Source of the DNA: Isoetes taiwanensis
Taxonomy: Eukaryota > Streptophyta > Lycopodiopsida > Isoetales > Isoetaceae
DNA length: 64,000 nt
NCBI GenBank assembly: GCA_021234155.1
Contig: JAJEKV010000028.1
Coordinates: forward strand, 17,164,825 to 17,228,824
Direction of reading: 5' to 3'
Both the position numbers and the translations under genes were made by a program. This document shows positions 10,687 through 22,891 of this stretch, one piece after another (position 1 is the stretch's first letter; each line of letters starts with the position of its first letter). The notes under the pieces are model-generated. The model was given only the letters and a program-made list of their open reading frames with translations. It had not been told where the DNA came from and ran no database searches.

Positions 10687-11370
10687 GGCGTCAAGGAAAG
10701 CAAGGGTTTTGTCTATGGCGAAGCAGGATTCAAGTTTCAGCCAAAGTTCCTGAGTTTTGAAATGGGTTTCAGGTTTTAGCCAAACTTCCAAATTTTGAAG
10801 CGGGATTCAGGGTTGAGCCGGAGTCTGGCTATGGAGTTCAACCGGAGTTTGTTGCGGGCAAGTTTCAGCCGAAGTTTGATGCGAGGTTTCTTCTGAGCTT
10901 GGCTATGAAGTCTTGCCGGAGTTGCTTCAGCCAAATGCGGTACTCTGCACGTTCTTTCTCCTCTGCCCGTTTGAAGCTTCACGCAGGTCAGGTTCTTGAT
11001 TGCGCGTAACTGGCTGTAACAGGTCAGACTAGAATGCGATATTTTTAAATAGAATGGTCACCACGTGGCGGCATAACATTGGACAAGAAACAAGAATTGA
11101 TACCAACTTTCCTTGACGATAAGGTATCATAAATGTAACAAGACTTTCCAAAAGACCTGGATTTTATATCACGCTTTTACGTAAGACTTATTAGGCAATG
11201 GTGTCATTTGGCGTGTAAGTAAAAAAAAATTGTTATTAAATTACACCGTTAATTTTATGAAAATCCACGGATATAGGCTAAATAACGCTAAAGATTTGAT
11301 GTCCCGGCGGAGTCCCAGATTTAGCTCCCAGTTTCCAGGTAGCAGCAAGAGACGTGCTTTGGCCGGGGCT
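10687..11370 (+). other. Upstream region of PLD alpha
   Basis: Non-coding DNA before the phospholipase D gene. The first part (10700-10940) has short degenerate repeats of a CAGCC(G/A)AAGTTT theme. The sequence from roughly 11300 is probably promoter-proximal or 5' UTR. No TATA box could be assigned with confidence. Confidence 0.3.
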
Positions 11371-11532
11371 ATGGCAGATACACAGAAGCCGAATCGTAGA
11401 AGCCTGACCCTAAAAGAGCTCTGCCAAGGGCGAGTACAAAGGGTTGGACGTTTTCCTTTTCATCTAAGATGTGAAGATTTTTGTCTTGGTGCCGCAAACA
11501 GAAAATCAGAAGAATTTCAAATCAGGTGCTGA
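11371..11532 (+). promoter_or_regulatory. Possible upstream ORF of PLD alpha
   Basis: An ATG at 11371 opens a 53-codon frame rich in K and R that closes with TGA 28 bases before the PLD start. If the transcript starts upstream, ribosomes would meet this frame first, which could dampen PLD translation. No conservation evidence is available here. Confidence 0.3.
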
Positions 11533-11560
11533 ATCCGATTTGAGCATATTAACGGAGTTT

Positions 11561-14176
11561 ATGGCATTCTTCCAATTGCACGGCACACTAAATGTTACCA
11601 TTCATCAGGCTATTAGCCTTACTGATGAGAACCGTCGTACGGGAGGAGCTCCTCGGCTTTTGAGAATTGTAAGTTAAATATGTAGATCCATTTCTAAGTC
11701 AAATATGTATGTGATGCAAGGGGGAAAATGTTAAGTTTGTTATATCTGGGCTTTACTGATTCATTTATTTATAATTGGTAGATGGTAGAGAGCATAGAAG
11801 AAACAATTGGCCTTGGCAAGGGACCAAGCAGGTTGTATGCAACCATATCTTTTAACGATTGCAGTGTAGGAAGAACACGTATTGTACAGAATGATCCAGT
11901 AAATCCCACATGGAATGAAACTCTCCATATTTATTGTGCTCATGATGCTTCAATGATAATTATTCGAATAAAGGAAAATTTGAGAGTTGGAGCTGCTTTA
12001 CTAGGAAAAGCATTTATTCCTGTTAAAGATGTTATTTCTGGAGCACCTATCAGGGGTTGGTATGATCTCTGTCATGATGATGGCAGGAGGGTTAAGGGAG
12101 GAAGCAAGGTTTATGTCAGTTTAACTTTCATTCATGCAACCAGGGAACTTCTTTGGGGTACTGGTGTGGAGAATGGATTTGGATTTTATGGAGTTCCATT
12201 CACATTTTTTAAGCAGCATAGAGGTTGCAAAGTTACGTTGTATCAAGATGCACACATGCATGACAACTTTCTTCCGCCAATATACCTTGCAGATAACAAG
12301 CTGTATCAACCCACTAAATGTTGGCAAGATATGTATGACGCTATTTCTAATGCCAAGCATATAATTTACATTTTGGGATGGGCAGTTTACACAGAAATTG
12401 TCCTGGTTAGGGACAAGAATGCAAATGGTCTCACCATAGGTCAACTCTTGAAGCAGAAGGCTGACGAGGGTGTTGCAGTTCACGTTCTTATTTGGGATGA
12501 TAGGACTTCTCTTGCATTCCATGAGGTAGGAATCATGAATACACATGATGAAGAAACTTTACAATATTTCAAGCCTACAGCTGTAAAATGTAGGCTTTGC
12601 CCTAGGAATCCAGATAATGCATTGAGCATGGCTAAAGGATTTCAAATAGGAACAATGTTCACACATCACCAAAAGACTCTTTCAGTGGACGTCGCAATTC
12701 CAGGTTCCACTAGGGGGAAAAGAAGGTTAGTAAGCTTTGTTGGAGGTTTGGATTTGTGCCAGGGAAGATATGACACCCAATATCATTCTCTCTTTCACAC
12801 TCTTAACTCTGTGCATAAGGATGATTTTCGCCAGACGGGTTTCCAGAAGTCCGGCCTCAAACTTGGAGGCCCCAGGGAGCCATGGCATGATATTCATGCA
12901 AAGATAGAGGGTCCCGTTGCTTGGGATATCCTTTACAACTTTGAGCAGAGGTGGAGGAAGCAAGCTGGTAGAGATGCGGAGTATCTCTATCCTATTCAAC
13001 AACTTGAGACCTTAGAACCACCTAAACCGATTATGGATGACTATGATTGGAACACTTGGAATGTACAAATCTTTCGCTCAATTGATGCTGGAGCAGTCAC
13101 AGGATTTCCTAGCAAACCAGAAGAAGCATCAGCAAAAGGGTTGGTTAGCGGGAAAGATTACATAATTGACCGCAGCATTCAGGATGCATATATCCATGCA
13201 ATTCGTCGTGCAAAAAATTTTATTTACATAGAAAATCAATACTTTATAGGAAGTTGTTTCTCATGGAATTCACATCAAAATTCTGGAGCCTTGAATATTA
13301 TTGCAAGAGAAATAACATTAAAAATTGTAAGGAAGATTGAGGCTGGAGAACGTTTTACAGCATACATTGTCATTCCAATGTGGCCAGAAGGTATTCCTGA
13401 GAGCGTCCAGGTGCAGGCCATATTAGAACTTATGGTAAGGACCATTGAGATGATGTACAAAACTATTGCTCAGGCTCTTCAAGCAAGGCAGATGTTTGAC
13501 GCCAGCCCAAAGGATTACTTATCTTTTTTTTGCTTGGGAAATCGTGAGAGGAAAATGCCTGGTGATCATTTAGCACCAGAAGTTCCAGAACCAGGCTCGA
13601 ATTACAAGTCTGCTCAAGATAATCGTAGGTTCATGATTTATGTTCACTCCAAAATGATGATAGGTAAAATGCATTTTTAGGCTTTATAAATTGGCACTAA
13701 CATTTGTAGAACTTTCTAACCTCATTATCCATTTCCTACTTCCAGTTGATGATGAATACATCATTGTAGGGTCTGCCAACATTAACGAACGCTCTATGGA
13801 TGGTGGTCGGGACACAGAAATTGCCATGGGAGCTTATCAACCATACCATATTGTAGCAAATCATCCACCACGTGGTGAAATCCATGGATTTAGGATGGCT
13901 CTTTGGTATGAACATCTGGGTATATTGGATGACGAGTTCTTGCAACCCTGGAGTTTAGGTTGTATACGTAAGGTCAATATGCTTGCAGACCAATTATGGG
14001 GCTTGTTTGTTAACGAAGCCATAACAGATCTTCCAGGACATTTGCTGACTTATCCTCTTGCAGTCGCGTTGGATGGCTCAGTAGATGTACTTCCTGGCTT
14101 CCCATGTTTCCCTGACACAAAAGCTTCAATTTTGGGTGCGAGGTCAGGGTACTTGCCTGATATCCTTACCACATGA
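11561..14176 (+). CDS. PLDA: Phospholipase D alpha, three coding exons
   Basis: Hydrolyses membrane phospholipids such as phosphatidylcholine to phosphatidic acid, which signals in drought, ABA and wounding responses in plants. Coding exons are 11561-11668, 11782-13663 and 13746-14176. The GT-AG introns are 113 and 82 bp, the second splitting a Val codon. The 806-residue product matches the ~810 of plant PLD alpha. An N-terminal C2 domain (about 1-150, starting [12 protein letters not shown]) binds Ca2+ and lipid. The first HKD motif is HQKTLSVD (H332, K334, D339). IENQYF is at 519-524. The second HKD is HSKMMIVD (H658, K660, D665), followed by [12 protein letters not shown]. The C-terminus YLPDILTT is diagnostic. 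No PX/PH domains are present, which excludes the zeta class. No frame breaks were seen. The start was chosen because it fits the family N-terminus and leaves no missing C2 sequence. Confidence 0.96.
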
Positions 14177-14287
14177 ATTATGTTATCAGGAAGCTTGCAG
14201 AAACTGTGCATAATAGAAGAGCATTTATTTTCTGTGCTGACCACGAGCAGGCTTACTTTATGTCGGCTGAGACATGAACCCTGCAGC

Positions 14288-14293
14288 AATAAA
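14288..14293 (+). terminator. Candidate poly(A) signal of PLD alpha
   Basis: AATAAA lies about 110 bases after the PLD stop, a usual plant distance. A further AAAATAAAAA stretch near 14567 is an alternative. Confidence 0.4.
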
Positions 14294-15902
14294 ATCGAAC
14301 TCTTATTGGTCTTTTTTCAACCAAAATCAAATATTACTGACATTTCGGCGGCCAACGAACCAGATGGTCTCCAGCAATTACAAAGTGAAAATCAGCACAT
14401 TTTTCCTTCTTCTGTATCCTAATATCCAAGCTGTTCCCAGACACTATGACATCTCAAGGCAGCTCGAAACATTTAATTGAGTTCTTCGCTTTGAAAGCAT
14501 ATGCCTGCAACATTCATGGTTTTGTTTATGCCAATCAGTTCACGTCCTTAGCACTTAGTGTCGTGTGTAAAATAAAAATTTGACCTGATTCCATACATGA
14601 GATTGTCAAATAATAGAACACAATACCATAGTGGTTCGTTAGATCAAACACAATTCTGAATCAGCATTGTTTCGTGAACCCTTGCGGTGATAAAACTATA
14701 TTCTAAAAACAGTTTTTTAGCTAAAACATATATGGAAGAGTCATCCCCTACCTCCGTGCTACAATTGTAACTCAAAGGAAATCCTATTAATGTTTTAGTT
14801 CCTGTTTAAGGGAAATCTGATGTATTTGACAATCAAATTTTCAGTTTACCATTGAAATAATGGAATGCTTTTTTGGGTTGCCCGAAGGGAAGGGCGGATG
14901 GGGGGTGTGGCTGTGGGATATGCCCTTCATTCAAAGGTGGAGATGTCAGGAGAGTTATGATTTGAAGGCTCAGATTAAAGCTAGGATGTTCACCACTTTC
15001 TTTCTATTTGCAGGGGCAATTTGCAGTGTCAGTCAAGTAGTTGTCGTCTTTCCATACATGCAGAAGTCGAAGTCCTCTAGATTTTGAAGTTTAGAGCGTT
15101 TTGAAGAAGCATCGCAGAAAATTGAGGGTATCCGAGGGAATAATTTTGCCCTGTAGGTCTTGGCATTATGAGCAGCTCTTTTATGAGCATTCTTTCTTTC
15201 TTCTTTCTTTCTTTATTTTGTGTAGCTTGTAATAGTCAAGTAAGTTGTTTTTTAGTTTGGGTTGTTTTCTATTAGGTTTTTGGATGCCTGAGCATCGACA
15301 ATGGGCAGCTTGCTGACCTTCAGCCTCTCTACCATGTATACTTATCCGTTCGAATGGAATTTAAAAATCAAGTACTTGTATGACATGAACTAGTGGAGCA
15401 GAGTGGCGTGGTTGTTAGCGATGAAGCAAATCCAAAACTTGGAAACATAGAGACGGTGTTAGCTTAACATGTGTTAATGAGCGTGTTCAGCCTGTGCAAC
15501 TGCTTTTCACTAGTTACATCATATCAGACAACCCATCCATGAGCAACTCCATGGTAAGACTTTACAAACGTATCAATCTGCAAAAATAACCACAAATTTT
15601 ATCTAAGTATTGATCTGAAGTCCTCATCCTATTTTGCAAACTACTTTGTTTCACATTTTTAAAAGATAAATAGCTTCATGTTCATTGCATCTGACTTTCA
15701 CGCTTTTTCGTACTAAATTCCATTTCGTAGTTCTCCTATTTTTCTCTAGCCCTTTCATGGGGGCAACTCGTCGTGTGCCAACACCTTATTTCAATATCTT
15801 TTTTTAACAAAGTGAGATTTCTAAGAAGCTACCAGTCATATAATTATTCAAAAGAAAGATAATTCATATTTGGAGATGCATAGAGGATCAATAGGTAATG
15901 TT
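14294..15902. other. Gene-free stretch downstream of PLD alpha
   Basis: No coding domain. At 14869-14882 the 14-mer TTTTTGGGTTGCCC that opens interspersed repeats A and B recurs, followed by a weakly similar GTGGGATATGCCC block, so a third diverged copy is possible. A TTTC-rich microsatellite sits near 15185-15215. Confidence 0.35.
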
Positions 15903-17093
15903 TGTAACACCCACCTTGTTATCGTGTAAAATTTTCATGTTATGGGACTCAACCCATGTTACTAGGACCCATATCTCACTAGGACTCCATATTAGTCCTC
16001 ATATTCTGGCCCTAAGTCACTGTTATACGTCCTCTATACATTTATACAACGTTTTTATATGCATACCCATTTCCAAACACCAAACCCTAACTTTATCCAT
16101 AAAAGCCCCTTTAAGATTTGCATTCTATTTTGGCTCCTCCCTTGCTGCAACGTCTTCATCCCCAACACCTCCTTCTTGCTCCCTAGTTCTATTTTTCCAT
16201 ATCAAGTAGCTATGGACACTACAAGGTATGGGCTTCCTTCCCATTTGATGCTTTGCTAACTAAAGTTCTGGTAGGTATCATTGGACTATTGTCAATTCAA
16301 GTTTTGGATTATTAGCTTGCTCTATGTAATATCCATTGCATTTCTGGCCTAAAGAATAGTCAATGCATTTGTGTAGTATGCTCATAATATAGAGGCTATT
16401 GAACCTATTTCAGCTCCCAAGTCAATTCCTCATGTGATCTTTATGAGCTAATTGGAGGATGGTGACATGTTGAGCAGTCAGTACAAGGTCTAGTCCAGCA
16501 CCGACGAGAGTATTTGCTAATACTAATCTCGCTTGAGTTAAAGTGCAAGTTGGTTAGAGTTCCTCCGATGTGAAGAGCTAGGAGGTAGACTCGTCTTCTA
16601 TCCCTAGGAGGATTGCATTTTAGTAGAGTCATATTAGTATCGATCCTTTGTTCTCCACAAGGCATGTAGACTTGTGCTTAGTTGGATCATCAAGGCGGAT
16701 GCTGACGAATCCTTGGACTATTTGGGGTAGCACCAAGCTTTGCTTCGCGCATGATATTCTCCAAGCCCAAGGTCCTGCGTCCAACATTTTTGGGTGATCC
16801 TATCCTCATAGTGCAATGAATGGGGGAAGTGGATTCTTAGCCTATCGCATTCTAATTTGCTAGCTAGCAATTAATTTTCTTGCCTTTAGGAAAAGGCTTT
16901 GGGACTCAACACCAACTCCTTGCTATAGGTAGAATCAAGCTAGGGCATTTTATAGGTGCATTTTGAAGGTAAGATATCTATGGGTGTAAATATGATAATG
17001 CTACCCAAAAAGCACCGTCCGGACAAGTGCTTTAGGTGCTTGAGGTGCTTTATACTCGATGAATTTTCGTTCAACGACCTCGGGGGTTGTTAC
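15903..17093 (+). repeat. Possible solo Gypsy-type LTR
   Basis: The segment opens TGTAACACCC and the region closes near GGGGGTTGTTACT. These are close to the TGTAACACCC...GGGTGTTACA termini of many plant Ty3/Gypsy LTRs. No internal retroelement domains are present and no matching 5-bp flanks were found. The length (~1.2 kb) is plausible for such LTRs. Edges are tentative. Confidence 0.35.
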
Positions 17094-17256
17094 TCCAGAA
17101 ATAGTATGCATGTTCCGGTTGGGGAGGGATCGATGACATGGATGTCCCCGCGCGAATTGCCAGAGCAATCCTCATGTTTGGCGGGATCTCAAGTTGGCGG
17201 GATTCTTGAGGAAAGTTTTCTTTCTTGGATTGTCATTCTTCCCAAGCTCCGTTATC

Positions 17257-19398
17257 ATGGCTGAAAATTCACTGGCAATTCTCAATTCTAATCCCAATCC
17301 CAATCCCAATCCCAATACCAATTCCAGTTCTCCATTGCACCTCCATTTTATAGCCAATTCTAAAAGCCTTGATGATCAGAATAGGAGAATTTATCTGGAA
17401 TTTGAAGCCAACAGGAAAAGAGAATCGAGAAAGAGAATGAAAGAAAGGGAAAAGGAAAACATTCCACCAAATGAGGGGAAGAGAATACAATGGCTTAGTG
17501 AAAGAAGATTGCAGGAACTCTCAAAAGAGCTAGATGATTCTTTTAATCATATTGTCAGGAACGTTTCTGAGGATTTGGATAAAGGGAAAGTTCTTCAAAG
17601 ACTTTTCAAGAGAAACAAACATTTGCCATTGCAAGCAGATGTACCAGATTCCAGGGATATTGCTATAATGAAAACCATGATTGTGAATGTTAGAGAGACA
17701 ATGCAGGCACAAAAAATGCAAAGAACAACTAATGTCCTCCAAGCAAGAAAGAGCACCCTTCAAATGGCAGCATCTTCGATAGGAGGGATTAATCAATATG
17801 CAATTTCAAGGGTTCTATCTGTTCCAAGAAAAACTATTGCCATGGCATTTAGAAGACGTATATTTGCAGAGTGTGAAGCTGGCCCTTGGTCAATATTTGG
17901 AAGGAAGAGAAGAAGTGATGCATTTTCAGCTGAAGAAATATCCACAGTGAGGAAGTTTTAGGATGAAAATACTAGAGTTTCACCTTACAAGAAGCATGTG
18001 AGGAAGCATTTGGCTGAAAATGGTGATAAAATTGATCATCCTATTCATTTGCTAGAGATTACACAGGTAATAGTTTCGACCAGAAATTTGGAATGTTGTG
18101 CACTAATTCTTTCATTCACTTTATAAAATAACTAAATTTATTATTGTAATTGTGTTCAGGTACAATTGTACCTTGCTTTCAAGAAGGAACATCCTAATAT
18201 AAAGATGTCCCAGCAGGCTTTTGAAAAACTGAAGCCAAACTATGTAAGAAAACTTCAAGAAAGGGAGACTTGTTGTTGCCAATACCATTTGCACTTAGAA
18301 TTTGCAAGGCAGGCCATCAACAATATGAGGACAGATCCTTATGGCGTTCATAAGGATTGTAAGTGTCAGTGCAAGGTTTGTGGACCAGGTCTAATCTGCA
18401 TGGCTAAGGAGAACACCATCAGATCAAGTAGTGATTATTGGAGAATGGTGGTCTGCCAAAAGGATAAGAGCGATGAGTGGCATATGCTCGTATAAAATGT
18501 GATTTAAAGAAGTGAGTACATGGTTTCCTTTGTTTCAAACCTATAATTTTGCTTTCTTTTGCCATGTTTGCTATAATGTATTGCAGGCTGCCAATATGTC
18601 CTAAGGAGAGGAATAAGAGCAAGACTTACAATGTGAATTGGAAAGTATTTGAGAAGGTAATGACTTTCAAATTAGATTGCAAAGTGCATTTAGTACCTTC
18701 ATTAAATATGATTCAATCATATGACTTCCATATTAGGAGCTGATAAATTGGCCTTAACATAGCAGGTAGAAGTCCAAAGGAAGAAGACATTGAAGTCATC
18801 TAAGAAACCTCCAAAGGTTACAAAATTGGCCTACAAATTGGGTAGTCCTTTTGAATTTAATGAGCATGCAAGAAAGACTATGAAATCTTTTGTACCACAT
18901 AATTATAGAGCTCATTGGCAAGCCAAGGAATTCAGGAAATGCTTGGCAACACTTCAAGATGATACCATTGTTTCTGTCATAGATTTTGCTGAAAATTATG
19001 GATTTAAGATCCAACAAGAAGCTCAATCCTGTCATTGGCATACTGACCAGGTGTCAATTCTAGTGCGTATAACCTACAGGAGGATGAAAAAAGAAGAAGA
19101 AAAAGAAAGAAAAAAGAAAGAGGAAGAGAACTCATGCAAGAAGAACAAGAACTTGGCCAAAGAGAAAAGGAAACAACTCCAAGATATTGTGAAGGAAACT
19201 CATTTCTATATTAGTGATGACAAATCACATGACACGGAATATGTCCAACATTGTCTACAAATGCATGCTGATTGGTTGCAAAGTATTGGAGTTGAATATA
19301 AAAAACATGTGTTTTGGAGTGATGGATGTTCTTCACAATTCAAGTCTTCGAGACAATTCATGAACATTGAAGTTGTTCATGGAGGACCAAATTGCTAG
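17257..19398 (+). pseudogene. Transposase-like gene, DGCSSQFK family, degenerate
   Basis: Four exons can be traced: 17257-18066, 18160-18511, 18587-18656 and 18766-19398, with GT-AG joints. Exon 1 is basic and repeat-bearing, then predicted helical. Exon 2 has a Cys cluster (KDCKCQCKVCGPGLIC) after KKEHPNIKMSQQAFEKLKP. Exon 4 has HWQAKEF, VIDFAENY, HWHTDQV and SDGCSSQFKSSR. This order is known from a widespread, usually uncharacterised family in fish, cnidarians and some plants that resembles RNase H-fold (DDE-type) transposases; D of DFAENY and D of SDGCSSQFK are candidate catalytic residues. TAG at 17959 and a frameshift near 18490 break the frame. After FKSSR (about 19348) the family resemblance stops, where a minus-strand FCP1-like fragment begins. 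An alternative upstream ATG at 17194 adds a hydrophobic leader and is less likely. Confidence 0.65.
17290..17317. repeat. Hexanucleotide microsatellite (CCCAAT)n
   Basis: Four to five copies of CCCAAT lie in the first exon of the transposase-like gene, where they encode an Asn-Pro repeat. Confidence 0.85.
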
Positions 19399-19860
19399 AT
19401 CAAACAACCTGGAAGCTTCTTGCAAGAACCTATGCACACCTGGCCTCAACACAACCATTTTGTTAGTTGTAGATGATCTCAATAACTGAGAGCTCAGCCT
19501 TCTTAGGTCTTCTCTTAATTGATTGGTTCTTCTATAAGTCTTTACGAGCACGCCATTCAGATCTAGTATTAATAGTTTCTTTTTCATAGGTACAGCTTGC
19601 AATTCAGTACACCTATTACGTAAAAGAACATTCAATTCAATCAATGAATCAAAAGAAGAGTACAAGTGAAATGTAGAATTATTAACCTCGAAGTTACATT
19701 TGTACTTTGCAACTCGGTAGACCTAACAGTCATAAAATTAATTAAGTGAATACAGTTTCAATGGTTCCATAAATATTGAATTCAAATTAAAAAGTCATAA
19801 ACCTGGAAGTTAAATTGGAAACATCTAAGTCCTCATCACTTGGGACTACTTTCTTAAACC
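19340..19860 (-). pseudogene. FCP1-like (NLI-interacting) phosphatase, N-terminal half
   Basis: Minus-strand sequence from about 19620 reads KKKLLILDLNGVLV, then VVLRPGVHRFL and FDLAIWSSMNNFNV. These match motif I and the next block of the HAD-fold FCP1/SCP phosphatase domain in its plant DLNG variant. FCP1-type enzymes remove phosphate from Ser in the RNA polymerase II tail and related substrates. The second catalytic Asp of the usual DxDxT motif is Asn here, so activity is doubtful. An upstream mini-exon (about 19800-19857) starting FKKVVPSDEDLD has good splice edges and may join this domain to the coiled-coil/RING-like gene at 19876-21842. The domain stops at about 19345, losing its C-terminal half. 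Confidence 0.6.
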
Positions 19861-19875
19861 CTGAACATTAAAACA

Positions 19876-21842
19876 TCATTTATGAATTAGTGCTCTCAAA
19901 GAGATGTTTGAATTTCCTCTAAGAACATCCATAATTGCTGCAAAATCAGTATTTATACCTTCATTGTGTACAGATTGTGCTGCAGTATTAGGCTCCTGTA
20001 CTTCACCTGTTTTTACCCCAGTGGGATCTACACTTGCAATATCAGCAAGGGTTGACATTATATTTTCTATAATGTCCATTTCAACATCCTTTTCATTCAC
20101 CTGCAAGTTTTCCTTCCCTTCTTCATTCAAATCAATGTGCATTCTTTTTCTCAGTGGATACTTTCTAGCCTCCACAACTTTTTTCTTGTTAGTTCTCTCA
20201 ACCCCTTTCTTCTTGCTGGTCCCAACTTCAGTGACCTTCTTGCTACTTGAGTTCCCTTTCTTTTTGCTAATTAACTCATCCTTCTTTGGCATATCCTGTT
20301 TTTGTTTTTTCTTGGCTGGAGTGTCTAATATTTGACACTCAACTTCACTAGTATTTAGACCTGCCTCTGAATCCTCTCCAATTTTACCACTGCTTCTCAA
20401 TTGTCTTGGCCTTACCATCTTAGACTGATCTTGGACAATTTCTGGCTCATCCCTTGCATGTCTCAACCTTCTCTTTGTGCTAGTAGAAGGGAACTTCAAC
20501 TCCTAAGGCAAAACATCTTCAACATCAGGCCGAGTATTTGATCCCAAATCTGGCCGAGCTTTCTGAGTTACTTTAGGATCAAAAGAAGCAACCTGCTCAA
20601 TTCCTGTTGGAAAACTCATACCAAGTTCAATATAAAGGTCTTCAGGAATGTTACATTCACATTTCAAACATCTGCCATCTTTGAACAATGCAGCACACAT
20701 TGCATGATATTCATGTTCACATTCAAGAACTACAGACATCTTGTAGTTATTATGAAAACTTAAACCACAAGCACTACAATAACTTTGCAAAAAAGCTGGA
20801 AGCCTTCTTTTGATGGTGTTGATGCAGAAAGGAGAGCTGGTGATTTGCCTCAGAATTTGAAGGTTGCTTGCATGTTCTTTTCCTGCATTTATCTCAACAT
20901 CCAATTGAATTAATTCAGCTTGCAATGCCTCCTTCTTCACAAGAAGATCGGGATCTCCAGGTTTGCAAACAGACTCTAAGGAGTCACATGCATATTCTTC
21001 AAACATCAATTTCTTTTCTAAATCTGTGATTTCTAACTCCACTTCCTTTGTAATAACCACAGCTCTCTTCTCAGCAATAGTGGACTTTAGCTTTTCCATA
21101 CTGCTTCTTTTTTCAGACAAGGTTTTAAATATTTTACAGCCAGACTAACAACAATATCTTGCATTTCCTTTCCCATCTCTGCCTTTTTATTCTCAAGCTT
21201 CCCTAAGTTTTCTGTCACTAACTGCAGGTTATGCTTCAAATTAGTCTGATCAAGAGTAGGCTTAGGAATACCTTTTGCAGAAATAGCAGGCTTTGAATCA
21301 ATTTCAGCTTTTTCTTTTTGAACATTTTTTTCAGCCTGCATTTCTTGTACATCATAACCTGTGCCCCATATGAAGCCCAATTTATCTGATGACCTTCAGG
21401 ATCAAGCAGTCCTTCAGGGCAATTTTCCCATGCAAAGGCAAGAGCCAATTGTTTTCTTACTTCATTATTAGAAACACCATCTGGGTAAAACACACTCAAT
21501 AAGCTTTCCAATTTTCTCCTCAAATGTGGTTGAACAAAGGCAACCTTGATTGTAGACTTCGACTTTGAATTAAAACTTTCCTGCCAAATGGATTCCCATT
21601 GTTCCTTTGTGATTTGGGTTGCTAGCCAATTGAATTTCATATGGGGCTGCAGACCCTCATTTGGCAACCCGTGCATCTCAACAAAATCCTCCGCTGTTAT
21701 TGCTTCTTCTACCACGTTGCTTGATTCACGACGATTAGTTCCGGATAAACAATCTATATTGTGCGCCGGAAAGGAATTTGAAACTCTGCTAAAGGATTTC
21801 AAGCTTGGAAGCTCTTATAGTAATCATAGCATTTTGAGATGA
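19876..21842 (-). pseudogene. Coiled-coil / RING-like protein with basic tail, degenerate
   Basis: In minus-strand order: an N-terminal domain of no known family (GLQPHMKFNWLATQITKEQW, then VFYPDGVSNNEVRKQLALAF); a coiled coil rich in E, K and L; a Cys/His block YCSACG...CEHEYHAMCA...CLKC (about 20640-20790) that resembles a RING or C3HC4-like zinc finger; then a Lys-rich nuclear-type tail. Two frameshifts (about 21365 and 21125) and an in-frame TAG at 20502-20504 break it. An intact version would be about 630 residues before any FCP1-like exons. It lies tail to tail with the transposase-like gene, suggesting either two genes of one DNA transposon or a host gene that a transposon landed in. 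I do not recognise the complete architecture. Confidence 0.5.
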
Positions 21843-22568
21843 GATATGGATCGATCTCCCTTTTACCTAATTTGGCTTAACCTGGTCTTCCTTTTACTTT
21901 CTAAATCGGCATGAGGCCAGACTTTTTCGGCCAACTCAGCTTCCATCTTGACAACTTTTGTTGTCTTTTGATCATCGGGTCGCTACTACTTTAGTGACCT
22001 CCCATTGCCAGCCTGCTTTCATTATTTTTAAAGTTTAATAGTTTTTACCCTAAGGTTGCCTAGCCTATAATTAGTCTAAATTCAAATCTTATGTGTTCTT
22101 TTTGTCAGGATTTGTATATGTATTCACGAAGGTATTAAAGAGTGGCTAAAATTCGCCAAATGGCTATTTTTTAGGCCTTTAGTCAAATTATGTGGCTAAA
22201 ATTAATAAAGGTCATATTTTAAGGAAAAAATATATTTTAGCCATTCCAAAAGGAAGAAAATTCTTGATGCCTTAGGGTTTAGCAGGGATTGGCCGCAACA
22301 TGGTGTTCTAAATCACCTTCTCTGAAGCAGATTAGGCGCACCCTGGTCAATTTATCATGCTTTGATGGATATTGAATTTGAATCTATAAGCTGTTTAAGT
22401 TAAATTTATGAAGAATGTTATGTAGTGAGCATTTTAAGCTTTAATTAGTAGTGATGTGTGCTTGAAATTGTTGACCTAAAGGGCTTCGTGCACCAAGTTA
22501 GCCATTGGATGGATTTGACCCCAACTTAAATATGTGTGTTTCTTTAAATGGTATTGTTTGTAACTTAT
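21843..22568. other. Gene-free stretch
   Basis: AT-rich, no coding domain. No terminal inverted repeat matching the DNA on the far side of the transposase-like gene was found here. Confidence 0.35.
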
Positions 22569-22891
22569 GGGTAAAAGCATGTTAGGGTGTACCACTTTTG
22601 GAACCTGCAAAAGTACATACACTAGGTACTTCAGAATTGGATACTTTCTCATTTTTCTTTTCACTAAAACTAATACAAAAATCCAAAATAAAAGTCAAGG
22701 ACGTGTTAATATTCAAAGTTAAGATAAAGATAATGCTATCGGAGACCAATAAATATATAAAAAGTTCTAAAACATACCTTTTATTGAGATATTATTCAGG
22801 TACCCAGTACCCAGTCCTGGCTACCTTTTTAGGTACTTTTTTTGTCACTAAATAATACTTTTTAAGGGACACCCTAACATATGAATTATAC
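22569..22891 (-). mobile_element. MITE, GGGTRAAAGCATG family, copy 1
   Basis: The left end reads GGGTAAAAGCATGTTAGGGT and then GTACCACTTTTGGAACC. The right end, inverted, has CATATGTTAGGGTGTCCC. The interior aligns with the reverse complement of 56527-56848, including GGTACTTTCT, an AATATATA-rich centre and CCCAGTACCCAGT near the right end. No coding capacity. Its target duplication is not clear, so this copy is older than the other. Confidence 0.75.

Noticed and set aside
15903-17093. A complete Gypsy element
   Set aside because: No gag, protease, RT or integrase motifs are present; at most a solo LTR.
17194-17256. An upstream start giving the transposase-like protein a hydrophobic leader
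   Set aside because: A secretory leader does not fit a nuclear DNA-handling protein; the ATG at 17257 gives a sensible start.
19904-20335. A 143-codon plus-strand hydrophobic frame
   Set aside because: It is the antisense of the Lys-rich tail of the minus-strand gene; Lys codons read in reverse give Phe/Leu.
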